Source: Bacteroidota bacterium (lineage in GTDB: Bacteria; Bacteroidota; Kryptoniia; Kryptoniales; JAKASW01). From it: a stretch of 5,436 nt of DNA. Shown here piece by piece: positions 1-5,229 of this stretch (positions within the stretch are counted from its first letter, which is position 1; every line of letters begins with the position of its first letter). The stretch covers positions 1-5,436 of the forward strand of contig JAJYOS010000498.1 in NCBI GenBank assembly GCA_021796055.1, read 5' to 3'. The translations under genes were made by a program, and so were the position numbers. Under the pieces are notes generated by a model. The model made no database searches, was not told the origin of the DNA, and saw only the letters and a list, made by a program, of their open reading frames with translations.

Positions 1-1059
1 GATGCCGGGCTGCTCAAGGGGCGATAGACTCACACTGTAGTGGTCCAGCTGGTCCAGGTAAGTCGAAAGGTAGGTCTCTTCGTCGGTCATCTTGCGAAGG
101 GTATCAAATGGGTTCGCGTTCGAGACCACTACCCTTGAAGTGAACTCTTCTCCGGCGTCGGTCCGGACGCCGTATGCCGAGTGGTCCTTTATCAGGATCT
201 TGTCGACACGCGAGTTCAACATAACCTTCCCGCCGTTGCCTTCGATGAACTTGACCATAGCGTCGCTGATGTCCTGAGATCTTCCGACGGGATAATAGCC
301 ACCTTCGGTAAGGTAACCGAGCGCAGGCATCGCGTAGTAGAAGCTGACGAGCTTTGATGGGGGAAGCCCGTAGTATGCCCATTGCGCTGACACGATCGCC
401 CTGAGCTTCTCGTTCTTGAGCCTCGCGTCGAGCATATCCTTCCACGTCCTGTTGTATAGCTTCGACAGGAAAGGGAAATCAATGGCGAAACGTTGCATGT
501 CCATCTGGCCCCTCGCGGCCGAAAGGCGTTGTATATCGCCCGCCAAACCTTGCATGTCGCCGAACAATCCTTCGATCCCTTCCTTCTCTTCGGGGAAATA
601 TCCGATCAGCATTTTGATGTATTGCTGCAAGTCCTTCTGTGGGACCGTGATATCATAGTCCGGATAAATTACACGATACAGGCTGGGATGCGGGACGAAT
701 TTGACATCTGTAATTTCGGGAAAGCCGGGGATGAGATTGTGCAGCCCGTTTCGTTCGCCGACGGATGTCGAATGAAGTGAGACGTCGAACTTGAACCCTC
801 CCGGCCGGTCAAACGCGGTCGCGTATCCGCCGGGCTTGTCATGCTGCTCGAGAACAAGTGGCTTGAAACCCTGTCTCGCGAAAGCGGCGGCGCAGCTCAG
901 TCCACCGAGGCCTGAACCGATTATCACCGCGTCAAATTCATTATCCTTCGTGAGTGCCTGAACGCTCCTCGGTAGTGAACTCCAGTCCAGTGCCAGCATC
1001 CCCATCCCGCCGAGGACGTACTTCAGGAAATCACGCCTTTCAATACCTTTCTTGATCAT
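1..1059 (-). CDS. Tat-exported FAD-dependent oxidoreductase, phytoene desaturase/CrtISO-RetSat-like (3' end cut by window edge)
   Basis: The first 353 residues are visible; relatives are usually about 500-550 residues, so roughly a third is missing beyond base 1. The N-terminus MIKKGIERRDFLKYVLGG carries the twin-arginine motif RRDFLK (residues 8-13), then a hydrophobic stretch to about residue 24, so the folded, cofactor-loaded protein is probably exported by Tat. Residues 44-83 form a Rossmann FAD-binding fold: VIIGSGLGGLS (GxGxxG at 48-53), acidic E71 ending the second strand (LVLEQ), and PGGYATAF, the second FAD contact typical of carotenoid desaturases, isomerases and retinol saturases. 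Later stretches GGYYPVGRSQDISDAM and VVVSNANPF also fit this flavoprotein family. The ATG at 1059 is chosen because GGAGG lies 7 nt upstream and the Tat motif follows at once. The substrate is unknown; a polyene or unsaturated lipid is plausible. It is divergent from cfa. Family call is confident, exact reaction is not. Confidence 0.9.
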   Translation of the reverse strand, partial: MIKKGIERRDFLKYVLGGMGMLALDWSSLPRSVQALTKDNEFDAVIIGSGLGGLSCAAAFARQGFKPLVLEQHDKPGGYATAFDRPGGFKFDVSLHSTSVGERNGLHNLIPGFPEITDVKFVPHPSLYRVIYPDYDITVPQKDLQQYIKMLIGYFPEEKEGIEGLFGDMQGLAGDIQRLSAARGQMDMQRFAIDFPFLSKLYNRTWKDMLDARLKNEKLRAIVSAQWAYYGLPPSKLVSFYYAMPALGYLTEGGYYPVGRSQDISDAMVKFIEGNGGKVMLNSRVDKILIKDHSAYGVRTDAGEEFTSRVVVSNANPFDTLRKMTDEETYLSTYLDQLDHYSVSLSPLEQPGI

Positions 1060-1241
1060 TGCCGTTCCTCCAAATCGTTTTTGACAATACTTCGCAAGAG
1101 AAAATCTGCCGGAGACACGTGACCATCACTCCGGGTACCCTGAGAATTTGACATTGTGCTTTTGCGGCTCAGATTGGAAGGTAATTTGGAGCTTGGCGTT
1201 TTGAAGGCTAAGGTACGTTGCTGCGGAACGAAACTCGACAT
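1056..1241 (-). CDS. Possible 61-residue upstream ORF overlapping the oxidoreductase start (doubtful)
   Basis: A 61-codon frame ends in TGA overlapping the oxidoreductase ATG as ATGA, the arrangement seen in translationally coupled genes; the downstream gene's GGAGG is part of its final codons. The product is serine-rich and basic, ends SIVKNDLEERQ, and has no signal peptide, membrane segment or family that I recognise. No Shine-Dalgarno site precedes its ATG at 1241, and it covers the region where the oxidoreductase promoter should lie. It is either a leader peptide or a chance frame; chance is more likely. Confidence 0.15.
   Translation of the reverse strand: MSSFVPQQRTLAFKTPSSKLPSNLSRKSTMSNSQGTRSDGHVSPADFLLRSIVKNDLEERQ
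1067..1071 (-). promoter_or_regulatory. Shine-Dalgarno site of the oxidoreductase gene
   Basis: On the minus strand this reads GGAGG, 7 nt before the ATG at 1059. It fixes that start, and it lies inside the last codons of a small upstream frame that ends at 1056. Confidence 0.75.
1109..1134. promoter_or_regulatory. Inverted repeat CCGGAG-N14-CTCCGG upstream of the oxidoreductase
   Basis: Perfect 6-bp arms at 1109-1114 and 1129-1134 flank 14 bp that contain the palindrome CACGTG; a second palindrome, GGGTACCC, overlaps the right arm and ends at 1140. The site lies 50-75 bp upstream of the oxidoreductase start, a suitable place for an operator. Short inverted repeats also arise by chance, so a binding role is only a suggestion. 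Confidence 0.25.
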
Positions 1242-1384
1242 ATTCTACAATACCGCGGCATCTTTAGCAAGTTGAGGATGTGTGAGGGTGAGTCTGGGAA
1301 TTCGGGCGGGCAGGATGTTGTTTTTGCATAGGTTGAGCCATAAGTTCTCGTGGAATCCGGTTGGCAATGGAATGTAAATCTGAA

Positions 1385-1410
1385 AATTGTGAGGGAGACC
1401 GGCCACAATT
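1385..1410. promoter_or_regulatory. Inverted repeat AATTGTG-N12-CACAATT in the cfa leader
   Basis: Perfect 7-bp arms at 1385-1391 and 1404-1410 are separated by 12 bp. The repeat ends 15 bp before the cfa Shine-Dalgarno site and 27 bp before its ATG. It could be a dimeric repressor operator, or a weak RNA hairpin in the leader. The arms resemble those of operators of the LacI family, but nothing else in the window supports such a regulator. Confidence 0.35.
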
Positions 1411-1425
1411 GTTCTGATCAGGTCT

Positions 1426-1430
1426 GGAGG
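1426..1430 (+). promoter_or_regulatory. Shine-Dalgarno site of cfa
   Basis: GGAGG lies 7 nt upstream of the ATG at 1438, an ideal spacing that supports this start. Confidence 0.8.
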
Positions 1431-1437
1431 TGGTGTC

Positions 1438-2559
1438 ATGGGAATAAGCAGTCACAAAGCGGTCCTTGAGGATCTGTTGCGGCTTGCCGGAGTTGAGCTT
1501 GAAGGGAAGCAGCCGTGGGATATACATGTACACGACGAGAGAGTTTACAAACGCCTGGTGTCTGAAGCCGAGCTCGGCCTCGGCGAATCTTACATGGCCG
1601 GGTGGTGGGATGCGGAGAGAGTCGATGAATTTGTTTTCAAGATTCTTCGCGCCGACCTTCAGGACAAAGTGAAGCGGAATCCCGGGATCGCCCTCCGTCT
1701 CGCGGGGTTCCGTTTGATGAACATGCAGAAGAGGAGTAGGGCCTTCATCGTCGGAGAGAGACATTACGACCTTGGGAACGAGCTGTTCACCAAAATGCTC
1801 GACAGGCGGATGAATTACAGTTGCGCGTACTGGAAGGATGCCCAGACACTCGATCAAGCGCAGGAAAACAAGCTCAAGCTGGTCTGCGAAAAACTCTATC
1901 TGAAGCCGGGGATGAAAATTTTGGACATAGGGTGTGGATGGGGAGGGTTCGGCAAGTACGCCGCGGAACAATATGGAGCTGAGGTCGTCGGCGTAACGGT
2001 GTCTACTGAGCAGGTGTCGCTCGGCAGGGAACTTTCTAAAGGACTGCCGGTCGAGTTCAGGCTTCAGGACTATCGGGAAGTCAGAGGACAATTCGACAGA
2101 GTCGTCTCCATCGGGATGATTGAACATGTGGGATACAAGAACTATAGAGACTATTTCATGGTGGCGGACAGATGTCTAAGAGACGACGGACTCTTCCTAC
2201 TCCACACGATAGGAAGCCCTCGCTCGGTGAACAGCACCGACGCCTGGACTCACAAGTACATTTTCCCGAACGGGATGCTTCCGTCGGTCGCTCAGCTGGG
2301 GAAGGCAATAGAAGGGATGTTCGTCATGGAGGACTGGCACAATTTCGGCGCCGACTACGATAAAACGCTGATGGCATGGTATGATAATTTTGTCGGCGGC
2401 TGGAATGAAGTGAAGGAAAAGTACGGAGAGACTTTCTTCAGGATGTGGAAATTCTTCCTCCTCTCGAGTGCCGGGGCGTTCCGCGCCAGGAGCAATCAGC
2501 TCTGGCAGATCGTCCTGTCGAAGAAGGGGGTCCTCGGAGGGTATCAATCGATAAGATGA
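1438..2559 (+). CDS. cfa: Cyclopropane-fatty-acyl-phospholipid synthase
   Basis: Cfa transfers a methylene from S-adenosylmethionine to the cis double bond of unsaturated acyl chains in membrane phospholipids, making cyclopropane fatty acids at the cytoplasmic face of the inner membrane. The 373-residue product closely follows the E. coli enzyme (382 residues) from end to end. The N-terminal lipid-binding domain (about 1-95) has LGLGESYMAGWWD; the methyltransferase domain has HYDLGNELF (109-117), YSCAYW (127-132), the SAM motif ILDIGCGWGG (161-170), GVTVSTEQ, and GMIEHVG. Bicarbonate and catalytic-site residues of the E. coli enzyme (C139, E239, H266, I268, Y317) correspond here to C129, E229, H256, I258 and Y307, a constant shift of ten. 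The C-terminal AGAFRARSNQLWQIV is also conserved, so the enzyme should be active. Divergent from the Tat-exported flavoprotein and preceded by an inverted repeat. Confidence 0.97.
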   Translation: MGISSHKAVLEDLLRLAGVELEGKQPWDIHVHDERVYKRLVSEAELGLGESYMAGWWDAERVDEFVFKILRADLQDKVKRNPGIALRLAGFRLMNMQKRSRAFIVGERHYDLGNELFTKMLDRRMNYSCAYWKDAQTLDQAQENKLKLVCEKLYLKPGMKILDIGCGWGGFGKYAAEQYGAEVVGVTVSTEQVSLGRELSKGLPVEFRLQDYREVRGQFDRVVSIGMIEHVGYKNYRDYFMVADRCLRDDGLFLLHTIGSPRSVNSTDAWTHKYIFPNGMLPSVAQLGKAIEGMFVMEDWHNFGADYDKTLMAWYDNFVGGWNEVKEKYGETFFRMWKFFLLSSAGAFRARSNQLWQIVLSKKGVLGGYQSIR

Positions 2560-2711
2560 GAAGACCGAAGTCAACCTGCACCTCGAGAAGTCTAAGGCAG
2601 AGCGTGAGTACGCAGGGCAAACGTGCCAGAGGGCTCGTTTCTGTGTCCGCAAAGGGTGAACTCACGGTGAAGCTGCTTTGGGACGCAATATTGTTAGAAC
2701 GGGGGAAATAA
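2556..2711 (+). CDS. Possible 51-residue basic ORF overlapping the cfa stop (doubtful)
   Basis: An ATG at 2556 overlaps the cfa TGA as ATGA and opens a 51-codon frame ending TAA at 2711. The product is basic and serine/arginine-rich (starts MRRPKSTCTS, ends LLERGK), with no family that I recognise. A GGAGG-like run sits about 15 nt upstream, too far for a normal start. The same frame is open backwards into cfa, as expected of a shadow frame. Probably not a gene. Confidence 0.12.
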   Translation: MRRPKSTCTSRSLRQSVSTQGKRARGLVSVSAKGELTVKLLWDAILLERGK

Positions 2712-2804
2712 AACAGTCAGCCCTGCAGGGACGCGGTGTTATCTGCTTGCGCGTCTCGCCGTGTCCTTCACGACAGAAGAGACGAAGTCTGCCGGTGGGA
2801 CATC
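2560..2804. other. Convergent intergenic gap between cfa and the VIT-family gene
   Basis: Both flanking genes end here (stops at 2559 and 2805), so transcription from both sides must finish within 245 bp. A GC-rich hairpin at 2728-2757 is the best termination candidate. A further perfect 7-bp inverted pair, CGTGAGT (2603-2609) and ACTCACG (2660-2666), has a 50-nt loop. No T-rich run follows any of these, and no convincing gene lies here. Confidence 0.6.
2728..2757. terminator. GC-rich hairpin, possible bidirectional terminator
   Basis: GGGACGCG (2728-2735) pairs with CGCGTCTC (2750-2757), giving eight pairs with one G-T wobble as read on the plus strand and a 14-nt loop. It is placed well to stop readthrough between convergent genes. 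It lacks a T-tract on either strand, so it is not a standard intrinsic terminator. Confidence 0.25.
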
Positions 2805-3779
2805 CTATATGCTGATTCCGAATATCGACCTTGCGAGAAGTCCCACTCCATAAGTAACGGCGACGGCGATGAGGAGAGTGACGAGGTTCGTGACGATTCT
2901 TTTCCGCATTCGCATACCGGAGAGAAACGCGATCACTGTGGATATGAATACCATGACCACCGCCGCGAACCCAAGTGACCAGAATATGTTCACCGCGCCC
3001 AGGAGAACGGGGAGCACCGGGACGAGGGCGCCGAAGAAATAGGACAGACCGACGACGAGCGCCGATTCAGCCGCGCTTGACGAACCGGCTTTTACCTCGC
3101 CGGGTTTTCCTTCGATGAACTCTTTCTTTGCCGCCTCGACCCTCTCGACTTCCTTTTCCGAATTCAGAGCGCCGAAAGCGCCGGCCGCCATCGAAATCGA
3201 GCCCGCGACGGCGACGGCGGCACTCGCGGCTATGACCGCCGGAATGCTCGAAAGCGCGGCGAAAAAGCCGGAAACGGCCCCCAGTATCTCGACAAGCCCG
3301 TCGTTCAATCCCAGGAAAATGTCGCGCACCCGCTCGGGATGAATGAGCCTTTCGCTTGCCGACGACACGATTTCATCCTCGTGCTGAAATTCATCCTCGA
3401 GGATCTTATGCACAGCCTCACCAGTGGGGGTCCCTTTGTACTTATCCCAGACCGTGATGTATTTCCTCACCCCGTAAACCTCGATAGCCTCGATCACAAG
3501 ATGGATCCCGAGATTTCCGAATACGCGGGCGACGGCAGTCAGCAGGCTTAGCTTCAACCGCCGCCTGAGGTCGAGCTCGTTGACGTCCAGCGAGAAGAAG
3601 TCCTGCCAGAACTTCAGGTGCTTTGTCTCGGTCGGGATAAGTTCGTCGAAAAGCGGTTTTAAATCGTCCGATACAATTTCCCTTATCCTCTTATAGAGCG
3701 TCAAATCGAATAGCTCGTCGAGGACGAGTTCTTTTCCAAGTTGATGTTCCATGTTTCTAAAATTTACGGCTTGCGCCAT
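2805..3779 (-). CDS. VIT1/CCC1-family iron/manganese transporter with N-terminal rubrerythrin-like domain
   Basis: The 324-residue product joins a cytoplasmic ferritin-like domain to a membrane VIT1/CCC1 (DUF125) transporter, the architecture and length of MbfA-type membrane-bound ferritins, which export iron from the cytoplasm. Residues 11-145 are helical, with candidate diiron ligands E17 or E22, E51xxH54, E97xxE100 and E130xxH133, matching the rubrerythrin pattern. Residues 150-206 hold the VIT signature: RVRDIFLGLNDGLVEILGAVSG, then GSISMAAGAF; D160 and M197 fit the metal-path Asp and Met of characterised VIT proteins. A Glu-rich loop (208-228) follows, then GALVPVLPVLL. About five membrane segments: 162-182, 184-203, 240-260, 264-288, 295-316. 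No good Shine-Dalgarno site precedes M1 or M10 (ATG at 3752), so the start is uncertain by nine residues. The metal is inferred. The gene stands alone, convergent with cfa. Confidence 0.9.
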   Translation of the reverse strand: MAQAVNFRNMEHQLGKELVLDELFDLTLYKRIREIVSDDLKPLFDELIPTETKHLKFWQDFFSLDVNELDLRRRLKLSLLTAVARVFGNLGIHLVIEAIEVYGVRKYITVWDKYKGTPTGEAVHKILEDEFQHEDEIVSSASERLIHPERVRDIFLGLNDGLVEILGAVSGFFAALSSIPAVIAASAAVAVAGSISMAAGAFGALNSEKEVERVEAAKKEFIEGKPGEVKAGSSSAAESALVVGLSYFFGALVPVLPVLLGAVNIFWSLGFAAVVMVFISTVIAFLSGMRMRKRIVTNLVTLLIAVAVTYGVGLLARSIFGISI

Positions 3780-3815
3780 GGTAATGCAAACGTTGGTAAT
3801 GACTCAATTAGGTCC

Positions 3816-3903
3816 CACGCAGAGATCGCTGAGAAAGAAGATCGCAGAGAACGCAAAGGGGTTTTACACTTTTCTCCGCGTACACTGCGACTACCCTGCG
3901 GAC
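3816..3903. repeat. CGCAGAG-rich imperfect inverted repeat element
   Basis: The octamer CGCAGAGA occurs at 3818-3825 and 3843-3850, and TCGCTGAGAA (3826-3835) is a one-mismatch copy of TCGCAGAGAA (3842-3851). The arm at 3842-3858 matches the reverse complement of 3874-3890 at 13 of 17 positions across a 15-nt loop; an outer pair, CGCAG (3818-3822) with CTGCG (3896-3900), extends it. The composition recalls the dispersed CGCAGAG-type intergenic repeats found in many bacterial genomes. Whether this is a mobile miniature element, a degenerate copy or a local structure cannot be told from one copy. It starts 37 bp upstream of the VIT-family start. Confidence 0.5.
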
Positions 3904-3938
3904 TTTAGCCGGCCCGACATTCTGTCTGAGATAAATGA

Positions 3939-3960
3939 TGCGGCATGCCGCAGAGCGGCA
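3939..3960 (-). terminator. Overlapping GC hairpins downstream of the PPC gene, possible terminator
   Basis: TGCGGCATGCCGCA (3939-3952) is a perfect 14-bp palindrome. TGCCGC (3946-3951) also pairs with GCGGCA (3955-3960) around a 3-nt loop. The two structures share bases and exclude each other. They lie about 70 bp past the PPC stop on that gene's strand, which suits termination, but the sequence that follows on the minus strand is only mildly T-rich. Confidence 0.3.
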
Positions 3961-4030
3961 GCATGAAATATTTTCCCTAATATTCAAACCGGGTCACTAC
4001 CTTCTCGCGGAACAAATTATCAGGGCACTG

Positions 4031-4576
4031 TCATCTGTAGTTCTTGTCGTCGATGCGGCTGAGGTCGGTGGTGTCGCTCAATACGCCGATCGTCACTATG
4101 GCAAATGTGAAGACCGTGGTTCCAGGTTCAAGATGGCCGCCGAACGCCATATCGCTATTCGTGAATGTGGCGTGCGCATGAACTCTCCCATTTACAATGT
4201 AGCCGTTCATGCTCACCAGGTCGGCGGGAGCCGCGCTGTTCTTGACGAATATATTCTTCGTCGGGAATCCCACGTTGCTGACCACGTGGTAATGATATGA
4301 GACCACCGAGCCTGTGCCCGCGAGTATGACGGCGTTGTGAATGTTGTTCTCTTTAACGGCCTTCTCTAGCCCGCCGAGCAGGTCGGTCCGATATTTCAAC
4401 CGGATCACCATCACCTGCTCAAATCGACCGCTGACCGAATACACGTCGGGAATGGAGTCGTTGTTCGCTCTCGAATCGTAGGCGCTGGATGCGCTTGTAA
4501 GTTCAGTCCTTGTTTCCTGAGCCCGTACGAGTCCCCCAATAGCGAGGACAACAAATAGAATAGTAAGTCTTTGCAT
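4031..4576 (-). CDS. Secreted PPC-domain (DUF296) protein
   Basis: The 181-residue product starts MQRLTILFVVLAIGGLVRAQ, a Sec signal peptide with likely cleavage after VRA (residue 19), so it should be periplasmic or extracytoplasmic. Residues about 48-170 form a PPC (plant and prokaryote conserved) domain: GRFEQVMVIRLKYRTDLLGGLEKA, VILAGTGSVVSYHYHVV, MNGYIVNGRVHAHATF, and GGHLEPGTTVFTFAIVTI. The histidines H133, H135 and H148 match the conserved trio that binds metal in bacterial PPC structures. In plants this domain sits beside AT-hooks in DNA-binding proteins; here there is no AT-hook. The biochemical role of bacterial PPC proteins is poorly known and none is claimed. The ATG at 4576 is preferred over a longer frame from 4642 because GAGG lies 8 nt upstream and the signal peptide then begins at residue 1. 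It follows the acetyltransferase by 29 bp on the same strand, so they are probably cotranscribed. Confidence 0.85.
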   Translation of the reverse strand: MQRLTILFVVLAIGGLVRAQETRTELTSASSAYDSRANNDSIPDVYSVSGRFEQVMVIRLKYRTDLLGGLEKAVKENNIHNAVILAGTGSVVSYHYHVVSNVGFPTKNIFVKNSAAPADLVSMNGYIVNGRVHAHATFTNSDMAFGGHLEPGTTVFTFAIVTIGVLSDTTDLSRIDDKNYR

Positions 4577-4584
4577 GCCCGAAT

Positions 4585-4588
4585 CCTC
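4585..4588 (-). promoter_or_regulatory. Shine-Dalgarno site deciding the PPC gene start
   Basis: On the minus strand GAGG (within TGAGGA) lies 8 nt before the ATG at 4576, inside the short gap after the acetyltransferase stop. It favours the start that puts the signal peptide at the N-terminus. Confidence 0.6.
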
Positions 4589-4605
4589 ACTTAAGTCTTC
4601 TATTT

Positions 4606-5088
4606 CTATAACATAAGCTGCCAGTAACCGACGTCGATCCATCTATTGTGTTTGTAGCCTACTTCACGGAAGTGCGCGATTTTCTTGAATCCGAATTTCT
4701 CGCACAAAGCCACGCTTGCCGGGTTGGGGAGAGCGATTCCAGAAATTACGGTGTGATACCCCCTTGACCTGAGCGCGTCAAGTAGAGCTCTCTTCAATTC
4801 GGTACCGATCCCCTTGCCGACAAACTCGCCATCAATGTATGTACCCGTCTCGACTGTATTCCTGTACGATGCCCTGTCCCTCCATTTCCTCGCATAAGTG
4901 TAACCAGCCAGTCTGCCGTCGAGCTCGTACACAAGCCATGGGTAATCATTCGTGATTGTCCTGATGCGCTCTGTCATCTCTTCCGTTGATACCGGCGTCT
5001 CCTCGAACGTCGCGGTAGAAGTCATGATGTATTTGTTGTATATGCCGCAGATTGCTTCAGCGTCAGCAAGCTGCGCTTCCCTGATCAT
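4606..5088 (-). CDS. GNAT N-acetyltransferase, phosphinothricin/methionine-sulfone acetyltransferase family
   Basis: The 160-residue product is the usual length of the Pat/YncA (MnaT) branch of GNAT enzymes, which transfer acetyl from acetyl-CoA to the amino group of phosphinothricin, methionine sulfoximine or sulfone, and some amino acids, in the cytoplasm. Family marks in order: IREAQLADAEAICGIYN at the start, ATFEETPVSTEEM (26-38), WRDRASYRNTVE (69-80), the acetyl-CoA pyrophosphate loop VGKGIG (90-95), SGIALPNPASVALCEKFGF (116-134), and EVGYKHNRWIDVGYWQ (142-157). All key blocks are present, so it should be active; the true substrate is unknown, and amino-acid analogue detoxification is inferred from the family. 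The ATG at 5088 is chosen because AGGAG lies 5 nt upstream; a GTG at 5094 overlaps that site. It is the first gene of a likely operon with the secreted PPC gene. Confidence 0.93.
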   Translation of the reverse strand: MIREAQLADAEAICGIYNKYIMTSTATFEETPVSTEEMTERIRTITNDYPWLVYELDGRLAGYTYARKWRDRASYRNTVETGTYIDGEFVGKGIGTELKRALLDALRSRGYHTVISGIALPNPASVALCEKFGFKKIAHFREVGYKHNRWIDVGYWQLML

Positions 5089-5093
5089 GTTCA

Positions 5094-5098
5094 CTCCT
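5094..5098 (-). promoter_or_regulatory. Shine-Dalgarno site deciding the acetyltransferase start
   Basis: AGGAG on the minus strand lies 5 nt before the ATG at 5088. A possible GTG start two codons earlier (5092-5094) would overlap this site and is therefore rejected. Confidence 0.7.
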
Positions 5099-5183
5099 GT
5101 TTAAATTTCCCGGTCGAGTTCCGATCCAAGGAACATTAGCCAAGGAAGGGCCAAAAAGCAACCTCTCCCCATCTCCGATCAGG

Positions 5184-5229
5184 ACGCGGTTAAAGGTTTA
5201 TCGGTGTGCTTTCAGCGGCAAAACCGCGT
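5184..5229. promoter_or_regulatory. Inverted repeat ACGCGGTT / AACCGCGT
   Basis: Perfect 8-bp arms at 5184-5191 and 5222-5229 are 30 nt apart. The right arm can instead form a local hairpin, GCGG-caaaa-CCGC. On the plus strand the structure is followed by TTATTTT, but no plus-strand gene ends here. It could be an operator pair or a leader structure. Confidence 0.25.

Larger units (their letters stand above)
1060..1437. promoter_or_regulatory. Divergent intergenic control region between the oxidoreductase and cfa
   Basis: This 378-bp gap separates the two divergent starts and must hold both promoters unless they are read from further away. No strong sigma-70 box pair is visible. The best plus-strand candidate is TTGTTT (1318-1323), 17 nt, TAAGTT (1341-1346), each box matching consensus at 3 of 6 positions. 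Two inverted repeats are listed separately, one near each gene. A CACGTG palindrome (1116-1121) and GGGTACCC (1133-1140) also occur. Only the doubtful 61-codon frame could be coding here. Confidence 0.6.
3780..4030. other. Intergenic region between the PPC gene and the VIT-family gene
   Basis: This 251-bp gap must hold the end of the acetyltransferase-PPC transcript and the VIT-gene promoter, all on the minus strand. It contains a CGCAGAG-rich inverted repeat (3816-3903), overlapping GC hairpins (3939-3960), and a paired AATATT (3967-3972 and 3979-3984). Plus-strand frames across it show no coding character. No clear promoter boxes were found. Confidence 0.6.

Noticed and set aside
104..482. 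Minus-strand frames of 113 and 88 codons
   Set aside because: They are out-of-frame shadows of the Tat flavoprotein, whose own frame is open from 1059 to the window edge.
1385..1410. Resemblance of the cfa upstream repeat to the lac operator
   Set aside because: The outer arms look alike but the spacer length and core differ and there is no LacI-type gene here; only the general symmetry is reported.
1264..2127. 287-codon minus-strand open frame inside cfa
   Set aside because: It lies wholly antisense to most of an unmistakable cfa and the gene's leader; the product resembles no family and the frame is a by-product of cfa codon use.
2197..2665. Minus-strand frames of 151 and 75 codons over the cfa 3' end
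   Set aside because: Antisense to conserved C-terminal cfa sequence; no family features.
3751..4300. Plus-strand frames of 71 and 121 codons
   Set aside because: They cross the repeat element and the antisense of the PPC gene and show no recognisable protein features.
4577..4642. Longer start (203 residues) for the PPC gene
   Set aside because: It would overlap the end of the acetyltransferase, lacks a good ribosome site, and would bury the signal peptide 22 residues inside the protein.
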